The notes beneath the pieces are model-generated. The model saw only the letters and a program-made list of their open reading frames with translations. It searched no databases and was not told where the DNA came from. Positions 12,487 to 20,456 of a DNA stretch of 64,000 nucleotides are shown here, piece by piece; the stretch's first letter is position 1, and every line of letters begins with the position of its first letter. The stretch covers positions 1 through 64,000 of the forward strand of contig CANNCA010000006.1 in NCBI GenBank assembly GCA_947503005.1. The letters run 5' to 3'. This stretch comes from an uncultured Flavobacteriaceae bacterium (GTDB lineage: Bacteria > Bacteroidota > Bacteroidia > Flavobacteriales > Flavobacteriaceae). Both the position numbers and the translations under genes were made by a program.

Positions 12487-12867
12487 TTACTTAAGCTCAA
12501 CTTCTGCTCCTGCTTCTTCTAATGATTTTTTGATACCTTCTGCCTCGTCTTTAGCAACACCTTCCTTAACGGCTTTTGGTGCGCTATCAACAATATCCTT
12601 AGCATCTTTCAAACCTAAGCCGGTCAATTCCTTAACCAACTTAACAACTGCCAACTTAGAACCACCAGCAGCGGTCAAAATCACATCGAATTCTGATTTT
12701 TCCTCAGCGGCCTCACCAGCATCAGCTCCACCACCACCAGCGGCAACAGCAACTGCAGCGGCTGCAGGCTCGATACCATACTCATCTTTTAATATATCAG
12801 CTAATTCGTTAACCTCTTTTACGGTTAAGTTAACCAACTGTTCTGCGAAATCTTTTAAATCTGCCAT
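12487..12867 (-). CDS. rplL: 50S ribosomal protein bL12 (L7/L12)
   Basis: The stalk protein of the large subunit that recruits translation GTPases. At 126 residues it shows the classical plan: an N-terminal dimerisation helix pair (1-33), an Ala/Gly-rich hinge (about 34-53), and the C-terminal factor-binding domain from about residue 58 with the [20 protein letters not shown] signature. It lies 50 bases downstream of rplJ, the protein that anchors it on the ribosome. A hairpin attenuator follows before rpoB. Confidence 0.98.
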   Translation of the reverse strand: MADLKDFAEQLVNLTVKEVNELADILKDEYGIEPAAAAVAVAAGGGGADAGEAAEEKSEFDVILTAAGGSKLAVVKLVKELTGLGLKDAKDIVDSAPKAVKEGVAKDEAEGIKKSLEEAGAEVELK

Positions 12868-12917
12868 TTTTCTATCGTTTAATAAAATTTTAAATATAAT
12901 TAGTTTTTAGTGCGTAC

Positions 12918-13433
12918 TTATCTTTCTGATAATGTCTTAAGGATTCCAGCGAGTTTACCTCCACCAGATTTAAGTCCGGAAATAACATTCTTGGCCGGGG
13001 ATTGTAACAATCCGATAATTTCACCGATCATTTCCTCTTTGGACTTAATGCTAACCAAAGCATCCAAGTTTTCATCACCAATATAAATTGCTTCCTCAAC
13101 GAAAGCACCTTTCAATAAAGGCTTATCAGACTTTTTTCGGAAGTTCTTGATAAGCTTCGCGGGTGCATTTCCGACTTCAGAAAACATCAACGAAGTATTG
13201 CCTTTCAATACTTCAGGAAGTTCACCAAATTCTCTTTCAGAAGCTTCCATTGCTTTTGCAAGCAAGGTGTTTTTAACTACAGACAATTTGATGTCTGCCT
13301 TAAAACAAGCTCTTCTTAAATCAGAAGTTGTTTGGGCATCCAATCCAGAAATATCTGCCAAATAAATGGTCGAGCTATCCCCTAACTCCGTAGTTAAATC
13401 TTGTATTACGTTTGCTTTTTCTTCTCTTGTCAT
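12918..13433 (-). CDS. rplJ: 50S ribosomal protein uL10
   Basis: Binds 23S rRNA at the stalk base and carries the bL12 dimers on its C-terminal helix. At 171 residues it has the conserved N-terminus (MTREEKANVIQDL) and the SVVKNTLLAKA segment near 52-62, and a C-terminal region ending in KLAGILKTLSER. It lies 25 bases downstream of rplA. In many bacteria the uL10-bL12 complex autoregulates its leader; the spacer here is too short to show an obvious leader structure. Confidence 0.98.
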   Translation of the reverse strand: MTREEKANVIQDLTTELGDSSTIYLADISGLDAQTTSDLRRACFKADIKLSVVKNTLLAKAMEASEREFGELPEVLKGNTSLMFSEVGNAPAKLIKNFRKKSDKPLLKGAFVEEAIYIGDENLDALVSIKSKEEMIGEIIGLLQSPAKNVISGLKSGGGKLAGILKTLSER

Positions 13434-13458
13434 ACTAAAAATTTTTACTACCAGTTAG

Positions 13459-14148
13459 TTAAACTGTCTTGGGGTCTAGTTGAACACTCGGACTCATGGT
13501 ACTTGACATGAATACACTTTTCATGTACACACCTTTTGACGAAGTTGGTTTCAACTTGTTCAAAGTTTCCAACAATTCTTTTGCATTGCCTGCAATTTTG
13601 TCGGCTGTGAAAGATGCCTTACCAATTGCAGCATGCACAATTCCCGTTTTATCGACTTTGAAATCAATTTTACCACCTTTGACATCGGTTACTGCTTTCG
13701 CAACATCCATTGTCACTGTACCCGTCTTTGGATTCGGCATTAAACCTCTTGGACCTAAAACACGGCCTAAAGGACCTAATTTGCCCATTACACTTGGCAT
13801 GGTGATGATAACATCAACATCGGTCCAACCGCCTTTTATTTTGTCCAAATACTCATCCAATCCAACATAATCCGCCCCAGCTTCTGTTGCCTCTGCTTCC
13901 TTGTCCGGAGTTACCAAAGCCAAAACTTTTACGTCCTTACCCGTTCCGTGTGGAAGCGTAACTACCCCACGAACCATCTGATTTGCTTTTCTTGGATCTA
14001 CACCCAAACGAACCGCTAGTTCAATGGATGCATCGAATTTTGTACTGGTAATCTCTTTTATCAAAGCAGAACCTTCATCTACGGAATAGAGTTTATCTTT
14101 CTCTATTTTGGAGCGAGCTTCTTTTTGCTTCTTTGTTAATTTTGCCAT
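13459..14148 (-). CDS. rplA: 50S ribosomal protein uL1
   Basis: The L1 stalk protein contacting E-site tRNA, 229 residues as usual. Family motifs include the basic N-terminus, [15 protein letters not shown] (about 46-60), and the signature [14 protein letters not shown] near 132-145. It is 19 bases downstream of rplK. uL1 often represses the rplK-rplA message by binding a mimic of its rRNA site; no such leader was identified here. Confidence 0.98.
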   Translation of the reverse strand: MAKLTKKQKEARSKIEKDKLYSVDEGSALIKEITSTKFDASIELAVRLGVDPRKANQMVRGVVTLPHGTGKDVKVLALVTPDKEAEATEAGADYVGLDEYLDKIKGGWTDVDVIITMPSVMGKLGPLGRVLGPRGLMPNPKTGTVTMDVAKAVTDVKGGKIDFKVDKTGIVHAAIGKASFTADKIAGNAKELLETLNKLKPTSSKGVYMKSVFMSSTMSPSVQLDPKTV

Positions 14149-14167
14149 TTAAATTGCTTTTTAAGAT

Positions 14168-14605
14168 TTAAAAAGGTCGTTTTCCAGCAACCTTCATACC
14201 CATTGAACGTGCAGTACCAGCGATCATACTCATTGCTGATTCAACAGTAAACGCATTTAGGTCTACCATTTTATCTTCCGCAATAGTCTTGATTTGATCC
14301 CAGGATACACTACCTAATTTCACTCGGTTAGGTTCGCCAGATCCTTTTTTAATCTTAGCTGCTTCCATCAATTGAACGGCCGCCGGTGGTGTTTTTACGA
14401 TAAAGTCGAACGACTTATCTTTATAGACGGTGATAACAACTGGTAAAACTTTACCCGGTTTGTCCTGTGTACGCGCATTGAACTGCTTACAGAACTCCAT
14501 GATGTTAACTCCGGCAGCACCTAAGGCGGGTCCGACCGGTGGCGATGGATTCGCTGCACCTCCCCTAACTTGTAGTTTAACTACTTTACCTACTTCTTTT
14601 GCCAT
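14168..14605 (-). CDS. rplK: 50S ribosomal protein uL11
   Basis: A component of the GTPase-associated centre, 145 residues. It shows the conserved N-terminal [19 protein letters not shown] (residues about 11-29), whose prolines are the thiostrepton-region linker, and the C-terminal rRNA-binding domain ending [16 protein letters not shown]. It follows nusG after 66 bases and begins the ribosomal protein part of the operon. Confidence 0.98.
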   Translation of the reverse strand: MAKEVGKVVKLQVRGGAANPSPPVGPALGAAGVNIMEFCKQFNARTQDKPGKVLPVVITVYKDKSFDFIVKTPPAAVQLMEAAKIKKGSGEPNRVKLGSVSWDQIKTIAEDKMVDLNAFTVESAMSMIAGTARSMGMKVAGKRPF

Positions 14606-14671
14606 TGTTTAAAATTAAATTGAAATTGTGTTAATGGAAGCAACACAACTTTTATATATGTAACAATTACT

Positions 14672-15223
14672 TTAAATTTTCTCTACTTGCATGTAACTTA
14701 ATTCCAATGGCGTTTTTCTTCCGAAAATCTTCACCATAACCTCAAGCTTCCGCTTCTCTTCATTAATTTTTTCAACTGTACCGTTGAAACCATTGAATGG
14801 GCCGTCGATGACCTTTACCGTTTCACCATATACAAAAGGTATTGCTACACTATCTGTATTCACCGCTAATTCGTCTACTTTACCGAGCATTCTATTAACT
14901 TCGGACTTGCGTAAAGGAACAGGATCTCCACCTTTTGTTTCTCCTAAAAAACCAATGACATTGGTAATGGATCGAATGATGTGAATCATTTCTCCACCCA
15001 AATTGGCTTTTATCATAATGTAACCAGGAAAATAAACTCTTTCCTTATTGATTTTTTTTCCATTACGAATTTGCACCACTTTCTCAGTTGGCACAAGAAC
15101 ATCTTCTAAATAGTCGCCAAAACCAAGTCGGTTAACTTCACTTTCGATATAACCTTTAATCTTGTTTTCTTGACCACTAACAGCCCTTACCACATACCAT
15201 TTCTTTTCCAATACTTCTGACAT
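14672..15223 (-). CDS. nusG: Transcription termination/antitermination factor NusG
   Basis: Binds RNA polymerase beta prime and couples transcription to Rho or to the ribosome. At 183 residues it has the NGN domain (about 7-115, beginning KKWYVVRAVSGQENKIKGYI) and a C-terminal KOW motif (about 130-160, VKVIDGPFNGFNGTVEKI). The gene order secE-nusG-rplK is conserved across bacteria. It lies 11 bases after secE. Confidence 0.98.
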   Translation of the reverse strand: MSEVLEKKWYVVRAVSGQENKIKGYIESEVNRLGFGDYLEDVLVPTEKVVQIRNGKKINKERVYFPGYIMIKANLGGEMIHIIRSITNVIGFLGETKGGDPVPLRKSEVNRMLGKVDELAVNTDSVAIPFVYGETVKVIDGPFNGFNGTVEKINEEKRKLEVMVKIFGRKTPLELSYMQVEKI

Positions 15224-15234
15224 AGGGTTTCGAC

Positions 15235-15423
15235 TTAATTAAGAATATTGTCAAAATATAATTTAATCAATTCGCTGAAAACGGTATCTACGCCCCAAGT
15301 TGCCAAAGCAAATAATATGGAGAATACGGCAACAACAACCATAAGGTTGGAAGATTCCGCCCTTGTTGGCAAGGTTACGTGATTACGTAACTCTTCAATT
15401 GATTCCTTTATATATGTTAACAT
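15235..15423 (-). CDS. secE: Preprotein translocase subunit SecE
   Basis: The small essential subunit of the SecYEG channel. It has 62 residues with an amphipathic helix (about 1-20, YIKESIEELRNHVTLPTR) and a single transmembrane helix (about 28-50). It is the short SecE form found outside the gamma-proteobacteria. The gene sits between tRNA-Trp and nusG, its universal neighbour. Confidence 0.96.
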   Translation of the reverse strand: MLTYIKESIEELRNHVTLPTRAESSNLMVVVAVFSILFALATWGVDTVFSELIKLYFDNILN

Positions 15424-15490
15424 GTTGTATTGTTTTTACAAATCTCAAAACCGGATTCATACCGACTTAAAAATTTGTTTAAAATTTCAC

Positions 15491-15566
15491 TGGCACGGGA
15501 GGAGAGACTCGAACTCCCGACACCTGGTTTTGGAGACCAGTGCTCTACCAACTGAGCTACACCCGT
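15491..15566 (-). tRNA. tRNA-Trp (anticodon CCA)
   Basis: A cloverleaf on the minus strand: acceptor ACGGGTG paired with CTCCCGT (one U-U mismatch at the sixth pair), D arm GTAGCTCAGTTGGTAGAGC, and the anticodon loop CTCCAAA inside a CTGGT/ACCAG stem. The T loop is TTCGAGT. Unlike the four tRNAs upstream of tuf, the 3' CCA is encoded (15493-15491). It lies between tuf and secE. Confidence 0.96.
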
Positions 15567-15635
15567 ATTTGGCGATACTCTTCCTCTCCATAACTATCGG
15601 GAGAGCACACCTGTTTATATTTACATGTAAAGGTA

Positions 15636-15651
15636 TCCGCCAGTTGGCGGA
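15636..15651. repeat. Small inverted repeat between tuf and tRNA-Trp
   Basis: TCCGCC and GGCGGA flank an AGTT loop, giving a compact GC-rich hairpin 28 bases after tuf. It has no T-tract on the minus strand, so it is more likely a dispersed palindrome or RNA processing/stability element than a terminator. Confidence 0.5.
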
Positions 15652-15679
15652 CACCCTTAATGTAATATAGAATATGATC

Positions 15680-16867
15680 TTAATCTAAAATCTTAGTAAC
15701 CTGACCAGCACCTACTGTTCTACCACCTTCACGAATCGCAAAACGAAGCCCTTCGCTCAATGCAATGGGAGATAATAGTTCAACAGTAATAGTTAGGTTA
15801 TCACCAGGCATAACCATCTCAACTCCGCTAGGAAGATTAATAGTACCTGTAACGTCAGTAGTTCTTACATAGAACTGTGGACGGTAGTTATTGTGAAATG
15901 GTGTGTGACGACCACCTTCTTCTTTTTTAAGGATATAAACCTCAGCTTCAAATTTAGCGTGTGGCTTAACCGAACCTGGCTTACAGATTACCATTCCACG
16001 GCTGATCTGAGCTTTCTCAATACCTCTCAAAAGAATACCAACATTGTCACCAGCTTCACCTCGATCCAAAATCTTACGGAACATTTCAACACCAGTAACT
16101 GTAGAAGATAATTTCTCAGCACCCATACCGATAATATCTACGGCATCACCAGTATTGGCAACACCAGTTTCAATTCGACCCGTTGCAACGGTACCACGAC
16201 CAGTAATCGTAAATACGTCTTCAACTGGCATTAAGAAATCTTTATCTATATCTCTTTTAGGAAGCTCGATCCACTCATCAACTGCAGTCATTAGTTCCAT
16301 GACGGTATCAACCCACTTTTGCTCACCGTTCAAAGCTCCTAAAGCAGAACCTGCAATAACAGGACCATTATCACCATCGTACTCGTAGAACGAAAGCAAT
16401 TCCCTGATTTCCATTTCAACAAGCTCTAAAAGTTCCTCATCATCAACCATGTCAACCTTGTTCATGAATACAACAATTCTAGGAATACCAACCTGGCGAC
16501 CTAAAAGGATGTGCTCGCGTGTTTGCGGCATAGGACCATCGGTAGCTGCAACAACTAGAATAGCACCGTCCATTTGAGCAGCACCCGTAACCATGTTCTT
16601 TACGTAATCCGCGTGACCAGGACAATCAACATGAGCATAGTGACGATTCGCTGTAGAGTACTCTACATGAGATGTATTAATTGTAATACCTCTTTCTTTC
16701 TCCTCAGGAGCATTGTCAATAGATTCAAAACTTCTAAGTTCTGATAACCCTGCGTTTGCCAGTACTGTAGTAATAGCTGCAGTCAATGTAGTTTTTCCGT
16801 GATCGACATGTCCAATTGTACCAATATTTAAGTGCGGTTTGGAACGATCAAAAGTTTCCTTTGCCAT
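15680..16867 (-). CDS. tuf: Elongation factor Tu
   Basis: Delivers aminoacyl-tRNA to the ribosome. At 395 residues its GTPase motifs are intact: GHVDHGKTT (19-27), DCPGH (81-85) and NKVD (136-139). Domains 2 and 3 end with the typical [19 protein letters not shown]. The gene is embedded between four tRNA genes upstream and tRNA-Trp/secE downstream, so tRNAs and their carrier are cotranscribed. It is the only tuf copy in this window. Confidence 0.99.
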   Translation of the reverse strand: MAKETFDRSKPHLNIGTIGHVDHGKTTLTAAITTVLANAGLSELRSFESIDNAPEEKERGITINTSHVEYSTANRHYAHVDCPGHADYVKNMVTGAAQMDGAILVVAATDGPMPQTREHILLGRQVGIPRIVVFMNKVDMVDDEELLELVEMEIRELLSFYEYDGDNGPVIAGSALGALNGEQKWVDTVMELMTAVDEWIELPKRDIDKDFLMPVEDVFTITGRGTVATGRIETGVANTGDAVDIIGMGAEKLSSTVTGVEMFRKILDRGEAGDNVGILLRGIEKAQISRGMVICKPGSVKPHAKFEAEVYILKKEEGGRHTPFHNNYRPQFYVRTTDVTGTINLPSGVEMVMPGDNLTITVELLSPIALSEGLRFAIREGGRTVGAGQVTKILD

Positions 16868-16927
16868 TTTTAATGAATTTTAATCTTATGTTTATATTAG
16901 TGTGTGTACAAATTTGCAACCTAATAG

Positions 16928-16999
16928 AGCCAACGACGGGAATTGAACCCGTGACCTCTTCCTTACCAAGGAAACGCTCTACCCCTGAGCTACGTCGGC
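16928..16999 (-). tRNA. tRNA-Thr (anticodon GGT)
   Basis: Acceptor GCCGACG pairs with CGTTGGC. The anticodon loop TTGGTAA gives GGT, and the T loop is TTCAATT between GCGGG-type stem bases. The 3' CCA is not encoded. It lies immediately upstream of tuf, corresponding in position to E. coli thrT. Confidence 0.95.
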
Positions 17000-17040
17000 G
17001 TAAAGTGTTTAGCATCTTCTTTCCTCATATTCCAAGGAAG

Positions 17041-17065
17041 AGATTCCTGCCTTCGCAGGAATGAC
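17041..17065. repeat. Dispersed palindrome copy 1 (between tRNA-Gly and tRNA-Thr)
   Basis: ATTCCTGC and GCAGGAAT (8-bp perfect stem) flank a CTTC loop, followed by GAC. It belongs to the same family as the copies at 26625, 27894, 32364, 41331 and 42294, and lies inside the tRNA-tuf transcript. Confidence 0.8.
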
Positions 17066-17081
17066 CAAATAGTCAATTTAG

Positions 17082-17154
17082 AGCGGGAGACCGGGTTCGA
17101 ACCGGCGACATTCAGCTTGGAAGGCTGACGCTCTACCAACTGAGCTACTCCCGC
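17082..17154 (-). tRNA. tRNA-Gly (anticodon TCC)
   Basis: Acceptor GCGGGAG pairs with CTCCCGC. The anticodon loop CTTCCAA, inside a TCAGC/GCTGA stem, gives TCC; the T loop is TTCGAAC. CCA is not encoded. It is third in the tRNA cluster, as E. coli glyT. Confidence 0.96.
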
Positions 17155-17290
17155 AATTTTACAACTCAGATAATTCTGAAATGCTATTTTAAAGATGCGG
17201 GGAGGGCGATACCTAAAATTTCGGTAGAACCTGCGAGCCCAATACTCGACAAACACTCACTTACCAGCCACAACTTTAAACTTTAAAGAG

Positions 17291-17372
<82 letters not shown>

Positions 17373-17416
17373 TTCTTTAAAACTTCAATATTTTTAATGA
17401 ACTTCTTTCTAAATTG

Positions 17417-17490
17417 AGCCGATAGAGGGACTCGAACCCACGACCTGCTGATTACAAATCAGCTGCTCTAGCCAGCTGAGCTACATCGGC
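17417..17490 (-). tRNA. tRNA-Thr (anticodon TGT)
   Basis: Acceptor GCCGATG pairs with TATCGGC (one G-U). The anticodon loop TTTGTAA in a GCTGA/TCAGC stem gives TGT; the T loop is TTCGAGT. CCA is not encoded. It is the first gene of the tRNA-tuf-secE-nusG transcript, as E. coli thrU. Confidence 0.96.
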
Positions 17491-17511
17491 TTTTTAGCCT
17501 TTTTTACGCAT

Positions 17512-17538
17512 AAAAAAGTCCGCTATTTCTAACGGACT
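17512..17538 (-). terminator. Terminator of the hibernation factor gene
   Basis: On the minus strand AGTCCG (17538-17533) pairs with CGGACT (17522-17517) across a 10-base loop, followed by a T run (17517-17512). Its upstream arm overlaps the inferred start point of the tRNA-tuf transcript. Confidence 0.7.
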
Positions 17539-17539
17539 G

Positions 17540-17568
17540 CAAATGTATATATTTATTTGTTTAATCAA
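17540..17568 (-). promoter_or_regulatory. Promoter of the tRNA-tuf-ribosomal protein superoperon
   Basis: On the minus strand TTG (17568-17566), an 18-base spacer, then TACATTTG (17547-17540) match the Bacteroidota housekeeping promoter. The predicted start is near 17533, about 43 bases before tRNA-Thr(TGT). This is the best promoter candidate upstream of the first tRNA. Confidence 0.7.
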
Positions 17569-17590
17569 AACAAATTAAGGAAAATTTTAA

Positions 17591-17893
17591 TCAGACGTAA
17601 ACCCTCATTTTTTCTTTCCTTTTAATAAGTTTTCGTTCTAAAGAATTGCATGCAGAATCAATCGCTTCCTCAAAAGATTTACATTGCTTTTTCACCACAA
17701 AATTATCCTTAGGTACAAGTAATTTTATTTCAACGATTTTATTCTCCTTAGAACTGGTATTCTCAACCTTGAGATATACGTCAGAACTAACCACCTTATC
17801 ATAAAAAGTTTCCAATTTATCCAATCGATTTTGAACGAATTGAATTAGTGTTGCATCCGCATTGAAATTTACAGATTGAGCATTTACTTTCAT
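17591..17893 (-). CDS. Ribosome hibernation promoting factor / RaiA family protein
   Basis: A short S30AE-domain protein of about 100 residues that binds the 30S decoding region and inactivates ribosomes in slow growth. The N-terminus MKVNAQSVNFNADATLIQFVQ and the following KLETFYDKVVSSDVYLKVEN are typical, and the C-terminus is basic (SLERKLIKRKEKMRVYV). I chose the ATG at 17893. A longer frame begins at 17920, but its extra nine residues are not part of the family fold. The lack of a C-terminal dimerisation domain makes it the short form. It lies just upstream of the tRNA-tuf promoter and downstream of the recombinase gene. Confidence 0.88.
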   Translation of the reverse strand: MKVNAQSVNFNADATLIQFVQNRLDKLETFYDKVVSSDVYLKVENTSSKENKIVEIKLLVPKDNFVVKKQCKSFEEAIDSACNSLERKLIKRKEKMRVYV

Positions 17894-17935
17894 AAATTGA
17901 AGATTTAAAAGGTTAAACAACTTTTCAGTGCCGTA

Positions 17936-18826
17936 CTATTTTTTACTTCTAGGATGTGAAGCCAAGTGTACTTTCTTTAGTTCGGCAATACTATTGTGGG
18001 TGTACACCTGGGTAGATGCCAAACTTGAGTGGCCCAGCAATTCCTTTACAGAATTTAAGTCCGCTCCTTTATTGAGCAGATGGGTTGCAAAGGTGTGCCT
18101 AAGAATATGAGGGCTCTTCTTTACCTTATAAGACACCTCACTAAGGTACTTATTTATAACTCTGTAGACAAGGGTTTCGTATATTTTATGCCCTGTTTTC
18201 AACAAAAAAACGTGCATTTCATCGGCAATTACCTCTAAGCCACTTCGTTCAGCTATATAGGTTTCATAGACTTTAGCGGTGGTGTCCAGCAGGGGCAGAA
18301 TCCGCTCCTTGTTTCGCTTACCTAGTACCTTGATGGTGTGGCCAGAGACATTAACATCAGATAATCTCAGATTGATAAGCTCCGCTCTTCTGATGCCTGT
18401 CGTGTATAGTAGTTCGATGATTAGTTTGTCTCTGCTTCCTTCAAATCCTTCCTCAAAAGAAATTTGTTTTAATACGGCATGCATTTCCGTCTCCGAAAAT
18501 GGAACCTCCAGTTTTTTCGACGTTTTCAAGGCTTTATGTTTTGTCAATGGATTTGCCTCTATTTTTCCAATACGCTGTAAAAACTTATAATATGCTTTTA
18601 AGGAAGCAATCTTACGATTAATGGTTCGGTTCGAAACGGAGGTGTTTACCAAACTCACTATCCAACTTCTGACCAAATTATAGGAAACGGTATCGATATC
18701 AAAAACCTCATATGTCTCTAGACAGAATGCCTTGAAGTCAGTAATATCGGTATTATATGCTTTAACAGTATGGGAAGAATAATTCTTTTCTAGGGATAAA
18801 TAGGATAGGAATGCTTCGAGTGACAT
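17936..18826 (-). CDS. xerC: Tyrosine recombinase XerC/XerD-like
   Basis: Probably resolves chromosome dimers at dif. It has 296 residues: an N-terminal SAM-like core-binding domain (about 1-85) and a catalytic domain with Arg136 (TGIRRAEL), Lys160, His230, Arg233 (HILRHTFATHL), His256 (LLGHSS) and nucleophile Tyr265. All catalytic residues are present. Length and neighbourhood (hibernation factor on one side, rpsU on the other) are those of the housekeeping Xer protein of flavobacteria, not of an integrase of a mobile element; no attachment site or cargo is nearby. Whether it is XerC or XerD cannot be told here. Confidence 0.88.
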   Translation of the reverse strand: MSLEAFLSYLSLEKNYSSHTVKAYNTDITDFKAFCLETYEVFDIDTVSYNLVRSWIVSLVNTSVSNRTINRKIASLKAYYKFLQRIGKIEANPLTKHKALKTSKKLEVPFSETEMHAVLKQISFEEGFEGSRDKLIIELLYTTGIRRAELINLRLSDVNVSGHTIKVLGKRNKERILPLLDTTAKVYETYIAERSGLEVIADEMHVFLLKTGHKIYETLVYRVINKYLSEVSYKVKKSPHILRHTFATHLLNKGADLNSVKELLGHSSLASTQVYTHNSIAELKKVHLASHPRSKK

Positions 18827-18918
18827 ACCTCAAAGTTAGGAAAGTTTATAGGTAAAAAACTATCACCTCATTTAAAAAGATTAGCAACTCATCTATAATG
18901 AGAAAATACAGTAACGAG

Positions 18919-18943
18919 AAAATCCCGCCATGAGCGGGATTTT
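18919..18943 (-). terminator. rpsU terminator
   Basis: A perfect 10-bp stem, AAAATCCCGC (18919-18928) with its complement (18934-18943), and a 5-base loop, 26 bases beyond the rpsU stop codon. T-rich arms flank it in either direction. Confidence 0.85.
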
Positions 18944-18969
18944 AAAATCTATAATACAAGATTGGAAAA

Positions 18970-19164
18970 TTAGATTTCCTCTTGATCTCTCAAGCCTTGT
19001 ATGTATTGTGCTTTTTGAATCTGTGCTCTACGAGCTACTGAAGGTTTTGTAAATGCTTGTCGCTTGCGCAATTGACGCATTGTACCTGTCTTATCGAACT
19101 TTCGCTTGAAACGTTTCAAAGCTCTGTCTATGTTTTCTCCTTCTTTAATTGGTATTATCAGCAT
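18970..19164 (-). CDS. rpsU: 30S ribosomal protein bS21
   Basis: A small basic subunit protein (64 residues) at the 3' end of 16S rRNA, with the signature GENIDRALKRFKRKFDKTG at 8-26. In Flavobacterium, bS21 with bS18 and bS6 sequesters the anti-Shine-Dalgarno end of 16S rRNA, and rpsU is among the few messages that keep a strong Shine-Dalgarno sequence, allowing autoregulation. The same arrangement is visible here: a GGAGG at 19178-19174, nine bases before the ATG. The gene has its own promoter (19200-19229) and terminator (18919-18943). Confidence 0.97.
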   Translation of the reverse strand: MLIIPIKEGENIDRALKRFKRKFDKTGTMRQLRKRQAFTKPSVARRAQIQKAQYIQGLRDQEEI

Positions 19165-19172
19165 GGGCTACA

Positions 19173-19180
19173 ACCTCCTT
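19173..19180 (-). promoter_or_regulatory. Strong Shine-Dalgarno sequence of rpsU
   Basis: On the minus strand the bases read AAGGAGGT, full complementarity to the 16S rRNA tail, nine bases ahead of the start codon. It is exceptional against the A-rich, SD-free start contexts of most other genes in the window, and fits the known bS21 feedback control in flavobacteria. Confidence 0.85.
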
Positions 19181-19199
19181 TCTTTAATGATTAGGGCTG

Positions 19200-19229
19200 C
19201 AAAGATATAAACTAATTTGCATCTCGCAA
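19200..19229 (-). promoter_or_regulatory. rpsU promoter
   Basis: On the minus strand TTG (19229-19227), a 19-base spacer, then TATCTTTG (19207-19200): a full match to the Bacteroidota promoter. Predicted transcription start is near 19193, giving a leader of about 30 bases that contains the Shine-Dalgarno sequence. Confidence 0.75.
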
Positions 19230-19276
19230 CCAAAAATGAATAAATATGAAAAAAACCTCACTTTTACATTTTACCC

Positions 19277-20446
19277 TCAGTTCCTGGGGGCTTTGTACTC
19301 CTTCTTATCAATTACGATTTTAGCAATTATCTCTCGCAGAATCTCCGAAGTTCCACCTCCTATGGGTCCTAATCTACTATCTCTTAGTAGCCGTGCCATC
19401 GGGTAATCTTCTATGTAGCCATAGCCTCCTAAAAACTGTAAACAGTCATAGGCTACTTCGTCCGCCATCTTAGTGGACTTCAATTTTGATATAGTTGCTT
19501 CTCGAACAACATATTCACCCTTATCCATTTTGTAAACAACACCATAGTTGTATTGTTTACACATATCCATATCGGCATGTAAATCAACAATACGGTGGCG
19601 CAAGGCTTGATATTGATTTATAGGCCGACCGAAGGTTTCACGTTCCGACATATATTTCAGAACGTATTCCAAAGCATATTCGGCTCTCGCATGGGCATTG
19701 ACACCCATAATTAAACGTTCTAGCGAAAAGGCCTCCATAATAAAACCAAATCCTTTACCCTCTTCTCCCATTAGATTCGCTGCTGGAACGATTACATTGT
19801 CAAATGCCAATTCTGCCGTATCTGATGCCCGCCATCCGAGCTTATTCAATTTATTGGCAGAAACCCCTTTGCTTTTAAGATCTACTATAAAAAGACTGAT
19901 GCCTTTGTTACCGGCAGAAGGGTCCGTCTTAGCGGCCAAAATGATGTAATCGCCATAAACTCCGTTGGTGATAAAGGTTTTCGAACCATTAACCACATAG
20001 GTATCTCCTTTTTTGATTGCAGTAGTTCGCATGGCTGCTACATCACTTCCCCCGAAAGGTTCAGTCACCCCGAGACATCCTATTAATTCGCCCCTAACAC
20101 TAGGCTCTAAATATTTTGCTTTTTGAGAATCATTGGCATTCTTGTTCAGATGGGTCATTGCCAAATATACATGCGCCCAAACGGCTGCGGCAAAACCGCC
20201 GGAATTGATTTTCTGAAGTTCTTCTAGTAAGATGACAGTGTAAAATAAATCCACACCCATTCCGCCATAAGCTTCAGGAGTTGCCAGACCCAAAAAGCCC
20301 ATTTCACCAAATTTGACCCATATAGACCTATCAATGGTGCCCGAGGCTTCCCAATCTTCAATGTGAGGAACTACTTCTTTTTGTAAAAAATCTTTAAGAC
20401 TTTCTCTAAATAATCGATGTTCTTCAGTGAAGTACATACTTGTCAT
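19277..20446 (-). CDS. Acyl-CoA dehydrogenase
   Basis: An FAD enzyme introducing the alpha-beta double bond in acyl-CoA during fatty acid or branched-chain oxidation; cytoplasmic. It has 389 residues: an N-terminal helical domain, a middle beta domain with GCLGVTEPFGGSDVAAMRT (about 135-153), and a C-terminal helical domain with YGRP-like FGRPINQYQALRHR and QFLGGYGYIEDYPMARLLRD. The usual YEGT glutamate position reads GGGT (IGGGTSEILRE), so the catalytic base is expected at the alternative helix-G position, as in isovaleryl- and long-chain-type enzymes (candidate in ARAEYALEY). Substrate cannot be assigned. Confidence 0.92.
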   Translation of the reverse strand: MTSMYFTEEHRLFRESLKDFLQKEVVPHIEDWEASGTIDRSIWVKFGEMGFLGLATPEAYGGMGVDLFYTVILLEELQKINSGGFAAAVWAHVYLAMTHLNKNANDSQKAKYLEPSVRGELIGCLGVTEPFGGSDVAAMRTTAIKKGDTYVVNGSKTFITNGVYGDYIILAAKTDPSAGNKGISLFIVDLKSKGVSANKLNKLGWRASDTAELAFDNVIVPAANLMGEEGKGFGFIMEAFSLERLIMGVNAHARAEYALEYVLKYMSERETFGRPINQYQALRHRIVDLHADMDMCKQYNYGVVYKMDKGEYVVREATISKLKSTKMADEVAYDCLQFLGGYGYIEDYPMARLLRDSRLGPIGGGTSEILREIIAKIVIDKKEYKAPRN

Positions 20447-20456
20447 AGCACATTTT

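Noticed and set aside
15422-15670. Open frame over tRNA-Trp on the + strand
   Set aside because: It is the antisense of a tRNA gene and secE leader; the peptide resembles the usual spurious translations of tRNA genes.
17936-18826. Integrase of a genomic island
   Set aside because: All residues fit XerC/XerD, and neighbours are housekeeping genes; no attachment site or foreign genes nearby.
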